A stretch of DNA of 64,000 nt. Origin: Bacillus sp. Xin1. GTDB taxonomy: Bacteria; Bacillota; Bacilli; Bacillales; Bacillaceae_G. Below the pieces are notes generated by a model. The model made no database searches. It saw only the letters and a list, made by a program, of their open reading frames with translations, and was not told where the DNA came from. Shown in pieces: positions 35,857 through 44,902 of this stretch (positions within the stretch are counted from its first letter, which is position 1; every line of letters starts with the position of its first letter). The DNA lies in the NCBI RefSeq assembly GCF_013314535.1, contig NZ_JABUAE010000026.1, positions 1 to 64,000 of the forward strand, in the 5' to 3' direction. The translations under genes were made by a program, and so were the position numbers.

Positions 35857-36225
35857 ATGCTATACGAGGATTTGATGTCATTATTTCAAGCTGCTCCAAT
35901 CGAAGAGGGGGAAAATAGCTGGAAATATGTAATCCAAGAAAAAAATGGTCAGTATTCAATTGTCAATAGTGTATCAGCAGAACGTATGAGTGTAGAATTG
36001 TTTTTTAATGAATATGATGAATTACGAATTACTTTATATAAAGAGGGTCATCCAATTACAACTATACAACGAATAGCAATCTTAAAAACCGAGTTAGAAG
36101 AGGATGAAGACGGAGTCCAATTTGTATTAGAGCGTATGCCAAGCCGAATGATTCGGTTACAATTAAAACCATTTCTCGCAGTGGAAATGGGGCTATATTG
36201 GGAAGTCTGTGAAGATTGTGAGTGA
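35857..36225 (+). CDS. Conserved hypothetical protein
   Basis: 122-residue acidic, soluble protein. It has no signal peptide or membrane segment and looks like an alpha/beta domain with alternating strands (SVELFFNEYDELRITLYKEG). AGAGAGGGG precedes the ATG. A Cys pair closes the protein (WEVCEDCE), which could bind a metal. I do not recognise the family. Confidence 0.65.
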   Translation: MLYEDLMSLFQAAPIEEGENSWKYVIQEKNGQYSIVNSVSAERMSVELFFNEYDELRITLYKEGHPITTIQRIAILKTELEEDEDGVQFVLERMPSRMIRLQLKPFLAVEMGLYWEVCEDCE

Positions 36226-36256
36226 AAAAGCATCCGTACATAACGGATGCTTTTTG
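36225..36256. terminator. Bidirectional terminator
   Basis: AAAAAGCATCCGT pairs with ACGGATGCTTTTT between convergent genes. Confidence 0.93.
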
Positions 36257-37297
36257 CTATGTTTTTTCTAGTTGTTTATATGCGATTATTGGAAGTAGAA
36301 TAATGCTCACCCATCCGATGATTGGATACAGGATGTGAAGAAGTTCACTGTAACCAATATAGCTAAAGGCATAACTAATTAATAAAATAAAATAAACAAT
36401 ATTGTTGCTTTTCCAACCAGTGATAGATTGCATTTGTTTTGTCATCCCAAATACATTTCCAACTAATGTGGTAAACACCTCTCCGAAAATAATAAGGACA
36501 AAGAAGAAATGAAAAGTAGCATTAAACCTTCTTACTACTTCAGCCATAGGAATGTTATATTGATAAAATTGGTCAACAGATAATATGGCTAAATGACTAC
36601 ATAATAAAATAAAGCATAGTCCAGCTCCTCCTAAAATTCCGCCCCATAGGATAGCTTTTGGATCTTTTACTTCACTTGCTAGCGGTACGAGGACACTTTG
36701 GGCGAGAGAAAGATTTAAGGCGACATATGTAAGTGGACTTGTTACCCATTTCATATTCCAGTCTTCTGTAGGAACAATGTTTAGGATAGGTGTTGTGCCA
36801 TGAATAAAAGTTGTAATAGCAAGTCCGATAATGAAAATCATCATAATTGGTACGACAAGTGTATTTACTTCAAATACACCTTGCAATCCTCGGCTACCAA
36901 TGATGATACATGCGATAACTGTAATGAAAATACCGAGTTGTCGTGGGAGACGAAGTTGTTCCTCGAATACAGCACCTGCACCTGATAACATAACACTTGT
37001 TACACCAAAAAGAACGAGTAATAACAAAGTGTTTATCACATTTCCAAATACATCACCAAACAAATATCTGTTAAATTCCTGAGCAGAAAATGCACCAATT
37101 TGTGAGGAAAGTAACATCATCTTTGTACCTAGCCAAATAAAAAAAATGCCACTAATGCATATTCCAATTGTGCCGTATAATCCGTTAATCGTAAAAAATT
37201 CAACAATTTCTCGTCCTGTTGCAAATCCAGCTCCGACGACAGTCCCAATATAAGTAGCAGCAACTTTTTTAGCCACTTGCCATTGCTGATTATCCAT
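36257..37297 (-). CDS. YkvI-family membrane protein
   Basis: 346-residue protein with ten or so hydrophobic segments, similar to B. subtilis YkvI and distantly to the APC-type transporters. The N-terminal AATYIGTVVGAGFATGREI stretch, with an unwound GxG-type helix, is typical. The ATG at 37297 has AAAGAGGGATTG ahead of it and gives the usual family length; the frame extends 24 codons upstream. The substrate is unknown. Confidence 0.82.
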   Translation of the reverse strand: MDNQQWQVAKKVAATYIGTVVGAGFATGREIVEFFTINGLYGTIGICISGIFFIWLGTKMMLLSSQIGAFSAQEFNRYLFGDVFGNVINTLLLLVLFGVTSVMLSGAGAVFEEQLRLPRQLGIFITVIACIIIGSRGLQGVFEVNTLVVPIMMIFIIGLAITTFIHGTTPILNIVPTEDWNMKWVTSPLTYVALNLSLAQSVLVPLASEVKDPKAILWGGILGGAGLCFILLCSHLAILSVDQFYQYNIPMAEVVRRFNATFHFFFVLIIFGEVFTTLVGNVFGMTKQMQSITGWKSNNIVYFILLISYAFSYIGYSELLHILYPIIGWVSIILLPIIAYKQLEKT

Positions 37298-37453
37298 GCA
37301 ATCCCTCTTTCTACTATGATGAGCTTGACCTATTATTATGTATATGTGTGAGTTTGGACAATTAGACATATGAAGTAAAAGAAAGAGGCATGGATTTTCA
37401 ACGATAGGGAATGATTAAAGTTGTTGCAACTTTGTTACATATAAGCGGATGAT

Positions 37454-37482
37454 TTGGACGAGTAGGGAATTTATGGTACAAT
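37454..37482 (+). promoter_or_regulatory. Sigma-A promoter of dps
   Basis: TTGGAC (37454-37459) and TACAAT (37477-37482), spacer 17. Confidence 0.65.
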
Positions 37483-37536
37483 AAGACTGTATTATCAAAA
37501 GAGAATAATTATAAAGTAATAAGAGGAGTGGATTGA

Positions 37537-37980
37537 ATGAGTACAAAAACGAATGTTGTTGAAGTATTAAACAAGCAGGTAGCAAACTGGAATGTGTTAT
37601 ATGTAAAACTCCATAACTATCACTGGTATGTAACAGGTCCACACTTTTTTACATTACACGAAAAATTTGAGGAGTTTTATACAGAAGCAGCAACGTATAT
37701 TGATGAACTAGCAGAGCGTATTTTGGCGTTAGAAGGAAAACCATTAGCAACAATGAAAGAGTATTTAGAAACATCGACAGTACATGAAGGTTCAAGTAAG
37801 GAATCAGCTGAAGAAATGGTCCAAGCATTAGTAAATGATTTTTCAGCGATTATTCAAGAGTTAAAAGAAGGTATGGAAGTAGCAGATGAGGCTGGAGACG
37901 AAACATCAGCAGATATGTTATTAGCTATTCATACAACATTAGAACAACATGTTTGGATGTTAAGTGCATTCTTAAAATAA
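37537..37980 (+). CDS. dps: Dps-family ferritin-like protein
   Basis: 147-residue Dps mini-ferritin that oxidises and stores iron and protects DNA from peroxide. Ferroxidase residues characteristic of Dps are present: His29 in HNYHWYVTG, His41 in FTLHEKF, and the acidic pair in IDELAERI (Asp56, Glu57 region). B. anthracis and relatives have two such proteins; which one this is cannot be told. AAGAGGAGTGGATTG precedes the ATG. Confidence 0.93.
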   Translation: MSTKTNVVEVLNKQVANWNVLYVKLHNYHWYVTGPHFFTLHEKFEEFYTEAATYIDELAERILALEGKPLATMKEYLETSTVHEGSSKESAEEMVQALVNDFSAIIQELKEGMEVADEAGDETSADMLLAIHTTLEQHVWMLSAFLK

Positions 37981-37986
37981 GATATC

Positions 37987-38023
37987 AAAAACCTATTGAA
38001 AATTCTTTCAATAGGTTTTTTTA
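37987..38023 (+). terminator. Terminator after dps
   Basis: AAAAACCTATTGAA pairs with TTTCAATAGGTTTTTTT. Confidence 0.9.
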
Positions 38024-38077
38024 TGATTTTTAAGCATTCTTTTTATGGTATAATATAGTAAAAAAGGAGGCGATGCA

Positions 38078-38533
38078 ATGTTTCGCTTTTTCAAAAGTGG
38101 AAAAGAGGAGAGGTCAATTACGAAAGATGAATTAGAGCAAGCGATGGCTCAATTTCTTGAAAAAAATGCAAATATTGTTTATACAGTATTAGTCAATGAA
38201 GACTATACAGTGAATTATGATTTGTTAAAGCCGTATTTACCAGCATTTCCTACAAATACGTTCATTATAACGAAGGAAACGCTTGAGGTATTTGATCATA
38301 CAGCAGAAAATTTGGAGCTTGTAAAAGAGATTGATCTTGTGCAAAGAGCAGTAGATCAATATGTGACAGAAAAAGAAATGTTTCCTATTGTAGAAGAAGA
38401 TGAGAATCGTCTCATATGTGGATTGAAACTAGCACCATATCTAGATCGTGTATTAAAAAGAAATTTATATATTTCAGAGAAACATTATTTAGTTTCAAGT
38501 AAACCAGATAAGAGTAAAAAGAATATTGTTTAA
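38078..38533 (+). CDS. Conserved hypothetical protein (DUF3939-like)
   Basis: 151-residue soluble protein with a mixed alpha/beta pattern; the N-terminus is basic (MFRFFKSGKEER). It resembles the DUF3939 proteins of the B. cereus group. AAAAGGAGGCGATGCA precedes the ATG. No catalytic motif is seen. Monocistronic with a terminator after it. Confidence 0.65.
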   Translation: MFRFFKSGKEERSITKDELEQAMAQFLEKNANIVYTVLVNEDYTVNYDLLKPYLPAFPTNTFIITKETLEVFDHTAENLELVKEIDLVQRAVDQYVTEKEMFPIVEEDENRLICGLKLAPYLDRVLKRNLYISEKHYLVSSKPDKSKKNIV

Positions 38534-38536
38534 CAT

Positions 38537-38571
38537 GAAAGCAACAATTTATATATTGTTGTCTTTTTTTG
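38537..38571 (+). terminator. Terminator
   Basis: GCAACAATTTATA pairs with TATATTGTTG, followed by TCTTTTTTT. Confidence 0.85.
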
Positions 38572-38673
38572 TTTATAAGAAATTTAAATGGAAATATATA
38601 ATTCCGAATAGATTGATTAATCTGTCTAAAGGTGATTGAATAATAAGAGAGTAGCAGAAAAGAGTGATGTATA

Positions 38674-38837
38674 ATGAAAAATTATCATCTAATTAACAAA
38701 CGGTGTCCTAAGGATAGAGGAAGTCACTATTAATAGATAGGCAGACTATAATAGTACTCATCTGCCGAAACCTTAGGATGGTACAAAAGCTTTTAGCGAA
38801 GTTTATATTTTAAAAAAGTTACGGGAGGAAATGATGG
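38674..38837 (+). promoter_or_regulatory. Structured leader or small repeat upstream of a hydrolase gene
   Basis: TCCTAAGG (from 38705) pairs with CCTTAGGA (from 38771), enclosing a nested stem GGCAGA...TCTGCC (38739-38766) with an inner CTA/TAG pair. A 19-codon open frame (38674-38733, MKNYHLINKRC...) overlaps the 5' side. It ends about 50 bases before the hydrolase start. It could be a cis-regulatory RNA, a leader-peptide system or an intergenic repeat. No known riboswitch or T-box signature was found. The rest of the 38534-38837 gap is AT-rich. Confidence 0.45.
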
Positions 38838-39791
38838 ATGAGTAACATCACTTATATTGGTTTGTTGAATGGAACTTTAGAATGTTATACAAAGAATGGT
38901 AGTTTAGAAGCGTATCAATATATTACAAAAAACGCTGATAAAGTAACTAGTGGTAATAAAGCTCAACTGTATAATTTTAAATATGCATTAGCAAGTGCAT
39001 CAGGGCTTGAGAAAGAAGCTTTACATATAATGAAAGAAGCGATTATAGAAAATAAATTTTGGTATGGCTATGAGTATTTAATGACGGACGATGATTTGAA
39101 ACCTCTCCATAAACATGAAGAATTTCATCAGATGGTTCAGCTTTGTAAAGAGAGGGAAGAAGTAGCAAAGAAGTCTGAACAAGTTCATTTGAAATTGATA
39201 CAAGGAAATAGCGGTATTTATAACAATTTATTCATTTCATTGCATGGCGATCAAGAAAATATGAAGATAGCAGCACCATATTGGCAATCGGTTGTACCGC
39301 ATGGTTATTTGTTAGCATTGCCGCAGTCTTCTCAAATTCAATTTTCAGAAGGTTATGTGTGGGATCATGTAGAAAAAGGGTCCCGTGAGTTAAAGGAACA
39401 TTATGAAAGTATTATAGCGAACAATCATGGTGAGCTTGACCATACAATTATCGGGGGATTTTCTGCTGGTGCAAGGGTGGCGCTACATACAATATTAAAA
39501 GAAAATATAAAAGTAAAAGGATTTATTTTTGTAGCACCGTGGCTCCCTGAAGTTGAAGAGTGGGAAAAATTGCTGAACACATTAAAAGATAGAGGTATCA
39601 AAGGATATATTGTTTGTGGAGATCAGGATGAAGATTGCTTTGAATGTACACAGAAATTTGTGGCATTATTAAAAAAGAAAAATATAGCGTATAAATATAA
39701 AGTTATAGAAGGCTTAAAGCATGATTATCCAGAGAATTTTGAAGAAATCTTACAAGAAGCAATTAGATACATTGAGGATACAGATTTATAA
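38838..39791 (+). CDS. Alpha/beta hydrolase with helical N-terminal region
   Basis: 317 residues. The first 110 are helical and repeat-like. The rest is an alpha/beta hydrolase: strand LFISLHGD (about 131-138), nucleophile Ser209 in GGFSAGAR, Asp in CGDQDED (about 261) and His in GLKHDYP (about 298). This resembles phospholipase/carboxylesterase or dienelactone-hydrolase relatives. The substrate is unknown. It lies behind the structured element and has a good ACGGGAGGAAATG ribosome site. Confidence 0.82.
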   Translation: MSNITYIGLLNGTLECYTKNGSLEAYQYITKNADKVTSGNKAQLYNFKYALASASGLEKEALHIMKEAIIENKFWYGYEYLMTDDDLKPLHKHEEFHQMVQLCKEREEVAKKSEQVHLKLIQGNSGIYNNLFISLHGDQENMKIAAPYWQSVVPHGYLLALPQSSQIQFSEGYVWDHVEKGSRELKEHYESIIANNHGELDHTIIGGFSAGARVALHTILKENIKVKGFIFVAPWLPEVEEWEKLLNTLKDRGIKGYIVCGDQDEDCFECTQKFVALLKKKNIAYKYKVIEGLKHDYPENFEEILQEAIRYIEDTDL

Positions 39792-39802
39792 AAAATTTAG
39801 GT

Positions 39803-39851
39803 AAAAAAAGAGTGCGTCATATAGGGTGATGCGGTGATGCACTCTTTTTTG
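39803..39851. terminator. Bidirectional terminator
   Basis: AAAAAAAGAGTGC pairs with GCACTCTTTTTT between convergent genes. Confidence 0.9.
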
Positions 39852-39855
39852 TATA

Positions 39856-40857
39856 TTATAAATGAAAAGCTTCTGCTAATAAACGATACGATTTTAATTT
39901 ATCCTCAAATTGATGAGTGATGGTTACAATCATAAATTCTTCTGTGTTATATGCTTTACTCAATTCCATGATTTGTTTTTTTACTTGTGTCTGATCTCCA
40001 ACGATCATACGTTGTCGATTTTCTTTGATGCGGAACAGGTCATAGGTACTATAAGGATAGTTTTGTGCTGTTTCAATGGAAGGAGTACCAGTTGTACGCT
40101 TTCCTTGTTCTAATAATAGAATTGATAAGTCTAGACTAGACACGATTTTTTCAGCTTCTTCAATTGTTTCTCCGCAAACAACAAAAATAGAAACAATTGA
40201 TTTTGGTTTGTCTCCTAAGAAAGATGGCTGGAATTGTTCTTGATAAGCTTTCATAACTTCAGGGCCACCATAGCCGTTAATAAATTGAGCGAAGGCAAAA
40301 GCAGCTCCTTGTTTTGCTGCAATCATTGCACTTTCTCCACTGGATCCAAGCATCCATATTTCAGGTGCAGTAGGAATGACAGGTGAAGCTTTTAGATTGG
40401 CATATTGATGATTTTCAGGAACTTTATCATGTAGGTACATTGCCACATCTTGTACTTGTTCGGGATACTGATCGAGAGAAAGCATTTTTCCTTCTTGTAA
40501 CGCGCGTGTTGCAATTGGCATACCGCCTGGTGCTCTACCTACGCCAAGGTCAATTCGATTCGGGTAAAGTGCCTCTAATACCCGGAAATTCTCAGCTACT
40601 TTGTATGAGCTATAGTGAGGAAGCATAACGCCGCCAGAGCCAATGCGGATATGATTTGTTTTCGCTGCAATATGAGATATGAGTACTTCAGGGCTTGAAC
40701 CAGCTAAACTGACAGAATTATGATGTTCAGATACCCAAAAACGAGTAAATCCTAGTTTTTCTACTTCTTGAGCAAGTGTTACTGTATTGGAAAAAGCTTC
40801 AGTTGCTGTACTGCCATCAGAAATAGGTGATTGATCTAATACGCTTAATTTTATCAT
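39856..40857 (-). CDS. LLM-class flavin-dependent oxidoreductase
   Basis: 333-residue luciferase-like monooxygenase. The N-terminus LSVLDQSPI, then FTRFWVSEHHN, GSGGVMLPHYSSYKVAE and LGVGRAPGG are characteristic of the single-subunit MsnO8 group. It would use reduced flavin; the substrate is unknown. Monocistronic and convergent with the hydrolase gene. Confidence 0.9.
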   Translation of the reverse strand: MIKLSVLDQSPISDGSTATEAFSNTVTLAQEVEKLGFTRFWVSEHHNSVSLAGSSPEVLISHIAAKTNHIRIGSGGVMLPHYSSYKVAENFRVLEALYPNRIDLGVGRAPGGMPIATRALQEGKMLSLDQYPEQVQDVAMYLHDKVPENHQYANLKASPVIPTAPEIWMLGSSGESAMIAAKQGAAFAFAQFINGYGGPEVMKAYQEQFQPSFLGDKPKSIVSIFVVCGETIEEAEKIVSSLDLSILLLEQGKRTTGTPSIETAQNYPYSTYDLFRIKENRQRMIVGDQTQVKKQIMELSKAYNTEEFMIVTITHQFEDKLKSYRLLAEAFHL

Positions 40858-40933
40858 AGAATATACCTCTCTATCTTAATGTACATTCTATTATATATTT
40901 ACTTACGAAAAATGCGTAAAGAAATGCTCAAAG

Positions 40934-40963
40934 AAAAAAGCGAATGTTTTCACATCCGCTTAT
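40934..40963 (-). terminator. Terminator of the small DUF3896-like gene
   Basis: AAGCGGATG pairs with CATTCGCTT on the minus strand, followed by TTTTC. Confidence 0.75.
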
Positions 40964-41153
40964 TATGAGAAATTCCTCGTTCATAATGATTCATGTCCAC
41001 TAAAGTTAAAATATAGTCGTAGTTATCGATCTCCATCTTAATTTGGTTTCGATCCTCTTCAGTTAAATTTACATTTAATAATTTTTTACATAATAGTTGT
41101 TTTTTCAATTCCAAATGTTTTTTTGTTTCAAGATAGTCGTAAGTACGTTTCAT
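40950..41153 (-). CDS. Small helical protein (DUF3896-like)
   Basis: 67-residue helical protein starting MKRTYDYLETKKHLELKKQL, rich in Lys and Leu, and probably coiled-coil. It resembles the DUF3896 proteins of the B. cereus group. AAGGAAAGGATTG precedes the ATG at 41153. The stop codon lies within the terminator stem. Function unknown. Confidence 0.7.
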   Translation of the reverse strand: MKRTYDYLETKKHLELKKQLLCKKLLNVNLTEEDRNQIKMEIDNYDYILTLVDMNHYERGISHNKRM

Positions 41154-41337
41154 TTGAATCAATCCTTTCCTTACATTTCCTATCTATATTTTCATTATAT
41201 GATAAGAAAGATCGAATGAGAGCAAATCTCTGTGAATTATTAGTGAATATTCAGAAATATGATGTGTTGTTCTACTATGCTCGTGAATACAATTCAGAGA
41301 ATCACTGTTTTGTATTTTCTAAGTAAGGGGTGGAATG

Positions 41338-42807
41338 ATGCGAGTGCATACACAATCCCATGTTGTAGCTGATGAGATGTTGAAAATTATTGATAAAGGA
41401 CTACCGAAAACAGTAGAGCCAAAACAAATCATTATAATTGGTGCTGGAATGGCTGGTTTAGTATCAGCATCGTTACTTAAGAGTGCAGGACATCATGTGA
41501 AAATCTTAGAAGCGAATCACCGTATAGGAGGCCGAATTGAGACTATTAGAATGGAGGATACTGGGTTATATTTAGATGTTGGAGCAATGCGTATTCCTTA
41601 TATTCATACACTAACGATGGCTTATATAAGAAAATTTGGGCTACAAGTAACTCCTTTTATTAATCGAAATGAGACAGATATTATTTATGTGAATGGTAGA
41701 AAAACAACATTAAGACAGTATGAAAAGACTCCTAGTGTATTACGTTATCCGGTAGCAATCAATGAGGAAGGAAAAACATCTGAGGAATTATTATTACTAG
41801 CAGTGCAGCCAATTATTGACTTCATTAAAAGAAATCCAGATAAAAACTGGGGAATTGTTGAAAAAGACTTTGGTAAGTATTCAACAGCACAGTTTTTAAA
41901 GTATCACCCTTATCAATATAATACGTACTTTTCACCAGTAACAATTGAGATGATTGGTGTACTTTTAGATTTAGAAGGATTTTTAGAAAGATCATTTGTT
42001 GAAACATTACGTTTTATATATATACTGCAGGAAGAAAGCGGTTTTTGTGAAATTACAGGGGGCAATGATCAACTACCGAAAGCATTTTTACCTCAGTTAC
42101 AGGATGATATTATATACAATCAAAAATTGATGAAGCTTCATCAGCATGAAAAAGGAGTAACAGCTTATTGTAGGCATGAAGAAACGTTTGAATATAGTAG
42201 CATAACAGGTGATTTAGTTATTACGACAATTCCGTTTTCCACAATGCGCTTTGTGGAAATTGATCCTTTCGATTCTGTATCACATGAAAAGTGGAAAGCA
42301 ATTCGTGAACTACATTATATGGCGGCTACGAAAATAGGAATTCAATTTAAAAGCCGTTTTTGGGAAGAACAGGGTCAATTAGGGGGGAGGATTATTACAG
42401 ATTTACCAATCCGCTATGCGTATTATCCTAGTCATGGAATTGGTTCGAAGGGACCGGCTATGATGCTTGGGAGTTATACTTGGTCATATGATGCATTGTT
42501 ATGGGATGGACAAACGAAAGGTGATCGTATTTATTATACATTACAAAACTTAGCAACTATATTAGGCGGTCAAGTATATGATGAATTTATATCAGGAGTA
42601 TCCAAAAGTTGGACATTAGATCCATATGCATTAGGAGGATTTGCTATTTTTCAAGCTGGTCAAGAAACAGAACTGCAACCGGCGATTGTAAAACCAGAGG
42701 GGAAAATATATTTTGCAGGAGATCATACAACGCTTTATCATGGATGGATACAAGGAGCGATTGAGTCTGGAATACGTACAGCTGTAGAGGTGAATCAATT
42801 GAGATAG
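41338..42807 (+). CDS. Flavin amine oxidase (amino-acid/monoamine oxidase family)
   Basis: About 489-residue FAD enzyme of the amine oxidase family. The FAD dinucleotide loop IIIGAGMAGLVSASLLKSAG is near residue 32, followed by EANHRIGGRI. The C-terminal FAD motif reads GKIYFAGDHTTLYHGWIQGAIESG. Relatives oxidise L-amino acids or amines to imines with release of H2O2. There is no signal peptide. The start is one of two adjacent ATGs (41335 or 41338) behind AAGGGGTGG. Monocistronic. Confidence 0.9.
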   Translation: MRVHTQSHVVADEMLKIIDKGLPKTVEPKQIIIIGAGMAGLVSASLLKSAGHHVKILEANHRIGGRIETIRMEDTGLYLDVGAMRIPYIHTLTMAYIRKFGLQVTPFINRNETDIIYVNGRKTTLRQYEKTPSVLRYPVAINEEGKTSEELLLLAVQPIIDFIKRNPDKNWGIVEKDFGKYSTAQFLKYHPYQYNTYFSPVTIEMIGVLLDLEGFLERSFVETLRFIYILQEESGFCEITGGNDQLPKAFLPQLQDDIIYNQKLMKLHQHEKGVTAYCRHEETFEYSSITGDLVITTIPFSTMRFVEIDPFDSVSHEKWKAIRELHYMAATKIGIQFKSRFWEEQGQLGGRIITDLPIRYAYYPSHGIGSKGPAMMLGSYTWSYDALLWDGQTKGDRIYYTLQNLATILGGQVYDEFISGVSKSWTLDPYALGGFAIFQAGQETELQPAIVKPEGKIYFAGDHTTLYHGWIQGAIESGIRTAVEVNQLR

Positions 42808-42857
42808 CGGGGATTATAGTGTTTATTTCTTTGAAAGGAGTGGCTTAGCAACGAAAA

Positions 42858-42911
42858 ATGATGGAAGCAGAAAATAATTTTCAAGCTGAGATTGATTGGC
42901 TTTATAAATAA
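42858..42911 (+). CDS. Possible 17-residue open frame or gene remnant
   Basis: MMEAENNFQAEIDWLYK in the gap between the amine oxidase and a GNAT gene, with AAAGGAG about 20 bases upstream (too far for good initiation). More likely a decayed end than a gene. Confidence 0.15.
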   Translation: MMEAENNFQAEIDWLYK

Positions 42912-43062
42912 TATTTGGGACAGGAATGATGGGAGAGGTATGTTATCTTAACGATTTTTTATAAGGTGAAGTATAGATGGTTAGAAAAATCAGAAAAAAC
43001 ATTTACTATATGATTAAGATTAAATATTATTATATATAAAAGAAAAATAAGGGGTGTTTGGA

Positions 43063-43647
43063 ATGAATCCGTTATTACTTGATTTTCCTTCTGAATTTTA
43101 CACAGACAGGCTTTTTGTTCGAATGCCGAAACCAGGGGATGGAAAAGCGGTCTATGAAGCTATCAATGCATCGATAGAAGAACTAAAACCGTGGATGGTG
43201 TTCGCTCAAAAGGAGCAAACAGAAAAAGAAATCGAAACGAGTATAAGAAGGTCACATATTCAATTTTTACAACGTGAAGATTTGAGATTACTAGTATTTT
43301 TAAAAGAAACTGGCGAATTTGTAGCCTCAGCTGGATTGCATCGTATTGATTGGGAAATACCAAAATTTGAAATTGGATATTGGATAGATTCTCGCTTTGG
43401 TGGAAAAGGCTATATGACAGAGGCGGCGAAAGGGATTATGGATTATGCTTTTTCAGAGTTAAAGGCAAACCGGGTAGAGATTCGCTGTGATTCACGAAAT
43501 GTAAAAAGTAGAGCGATACCTGAGAGATTAGGTTTTAAATTAGAGGGTATTTTAGAAAGTAGCGGTGCAGCAGTAGATGGTAGCGGACTCAGGGATACAT
43601 GTGTGTTTGCGATGACAAGAAACAAATATGAGAAAGCAGAGCTGTAA
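43063..43647 (+). CDS. RimJ/RimL-type GNAT acetyltransferase
   Basis: 194-residue acetyltransferase. TDRLFVRMPKPGDGKAVYEAI, the acetyl-CoA loop GGKGYMTEAAKG and RAIPERLGFKLEGIL are the signatures of the RimJ/RimL (ribosomal-protein serine acetyltransferase-like) group. The ATG at 43063 follows AAGGGGTG; the GTG at 43054 would lie inside this site. The substrate may be a protein N-terminus or a small molecule. Confidence 0.87.
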   Translation: MNPLLLDFPSEFYTDRLFVRMPKPGDGKAVYEAINASIEELKPWMVFAQKEQTEKEIETSIRRSHIQFLQREDLRLLVFLKETGEFVASAGLHRIDWEIPKFEIGYWIDSRFGGKGYMTEAAKGIMDYAFSELKANRVEIRCDSRNVKSRAIPERLGFKLEGILESSGAAVDGSGLRDTCVFAMTRNKYEKAEL

Positions 43648-43667
43648 TGTATTAGCTCTGCTTTTTC
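43631..43667. terminator. Bidirectional terminator
   Basis: AAAGCAGAGCT pairs with AGCTCTGCTTTTT between convergent genes. Confidence 0.88.
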
Positions 43668-43683
43668 ATGAATTATTTGCTCA

Positions 43684-44586
43684 TCACGGTACAGGATGCC
43701 CATTAGAACTTTCAAAGATGGTAAACCATTGTTGGCGATTTAATGTAAACTTTGTTGCAGCGGTAGCTGCTTTCACTCGTTCCAGTTTACCAGAACCAAC
43801 GATTGGCATCATTTTTGCTGGATGAGCAAGTAGCCATGCATACATGACAATATCGATGCTATCAACATTGAGTTCATTCGCGACTTTTTGTAAAGTTTCG
43901 CGTAAGCGTACAACACGTCCATTTTGTCCTGTAAAGATTTCTCCGCCAGCCAGAGGAGACCAAATCATAGGACTGATTCTTTTCTCTTGGCATAAGTCAA
44001 TTGTACCTTTTTCAAAATGTTCAAGCTGCATCGCAGATACTTCAATTTGGTTGGTAATAAGCGGGAAATCTAAATATGAGCTAAGCATATTAAATTGAGA
44101 AGGTAAAAAATTAGATACACCAAAATGACGTACTTTTCCCTCTTGTTTTAAACGTGTGAAACCTTCTGCAACTTCACTTGGGTCCATAAATGGATCAGGG
44201 CGATGAATCAGTAACAAATCAATATAATCAGTATGTAAGTTTCGCAGTGATTGCTCCGCACTTTTCACGATATGTTCAGCACTCGTATTATAGTGAGCAA
44301 CATATCGTTCGGGTAATTTCGGTGATGGGGGAGCGATTCCACATTTAGTGACAATTTGCATGTTATCACGTAAAGAAGGCTGTAATTGTAATGCTTCTCC
44401 AAATAATGCTTCACACGTATATCCCCCGTAAATATCGGCGTGGTCAAAAGTTGTAATCCCCATATCCATACAATTTTCGATAAAAGAAAGTAATTCTTGT
44501 TTTGACATATTCCATTCTGCTAAACGCCAAAATCCTTGAATGATACGAGAAAATTCAAGATTACTAGCCATTTGAATTCGTTCCAT
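43684..44586 (-). CDS. Aldo/keto reductase
   Basis: 300-residue NADPH-dependent aldo/keto reductase. The catalytic tetrad is visible: Asp in FDHADIYGG, Tyr in DIYGGY, Lys in IVTKCG and His in LLIHRPDP. The C-terminal MPIVGSGKLERVKAA is the NADP-binding end. It would reduce an aldehyde or ketone; the natural substrate is unknown. AAGGGGGTCTAC precedes the ATG. Confidence 0.93.
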   Translation of the reverse strand: MERIQMASNLEFSRIIQGFWRLAEWNMSKQELLSFIENCMDMGITTFDHADIYGGYTCEALFGEALQLQPSLRDNMQIVTKCGIAPPSPKLPERYVAHYNTSAEHIVKSAEQSLRNLHTDYIDLLLIHRPDPFMDPSEVAEGFTRLKQEGKVRHFGVSNFLPSQFNMLSSYLDFPLITNQIEVSAMQLEHFEKGTIDLCQEKRISPMIWSPLAGGEIFTGQNGRVVRLRETLQKVANELNVDSIDIVMYAWLLAHPAKMMPIVGSGKLERVKAATAATKFTLNRQQWFTIFESSNGHPVP

Positions 44587-44699
44587 TTTGAGTAGACCCC
44601 CTTGATGAATGATAATATTTTTGAAAAGGCTTTCTTGTTCGGTACTATTATAAAGTTATTAGATTGTACTTACAATGGATATGCCTTTGGTGTAAAAAA

Positions 44700-44848
44700 C
44701 AATCTTATTCTGTATGAATGAGCAGTAAACCTACGCCTAAAGGGCTAGAGAGAAAGTAGGAAAGTAGATGTGGATTACTGCCTTAAAAACTCAATTTGCG
44801 AAACTTTAATCATGGGGGGATAAAGAAAACTCCACTGATTAAAGTTTC
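44700..44848 (-). repeat. Dispersed repeat copy D, inverted and palindromic at its start
   Basis: Read on the minus strand it begins GAAACTTTAATCAGTGG, as the other copies do. It differs by carrying a perfect 13-bp inverted repeat (44800-44812 with 44836-44848), and farther on GCAGTAA/TTACTGC. It occupies about half of the 316-base gap 44587-44902. The remainder is AT-rich, with a TATAAT-type element near 44866. Confidence 0.6.
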
Positions 44849-44902
44849 ATCTTATCTATATGGTATAATGTACGAAGATATAGTTATAAGGAGATGTACG
44901 AA

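Noticed and set aside
37500-37536. PerR box upstream of dps
   Set aside because: TTATAAAGTAATAA resembles half of the PerR consensus but fails in the second half and in spacing.
38674-38837. T-box or known riboswitch ahead of the hydrolase gene
   Set aside because: No T-box core (TGGNACC-type) and no terminator/antiterminator pair; the element is left unclassified.
41123-41326. 67-codon open frame before the amine oxidase
   Set aside because: It overlaps the start of a reverse gene, lacks a ribosome site and has no recognisable product.
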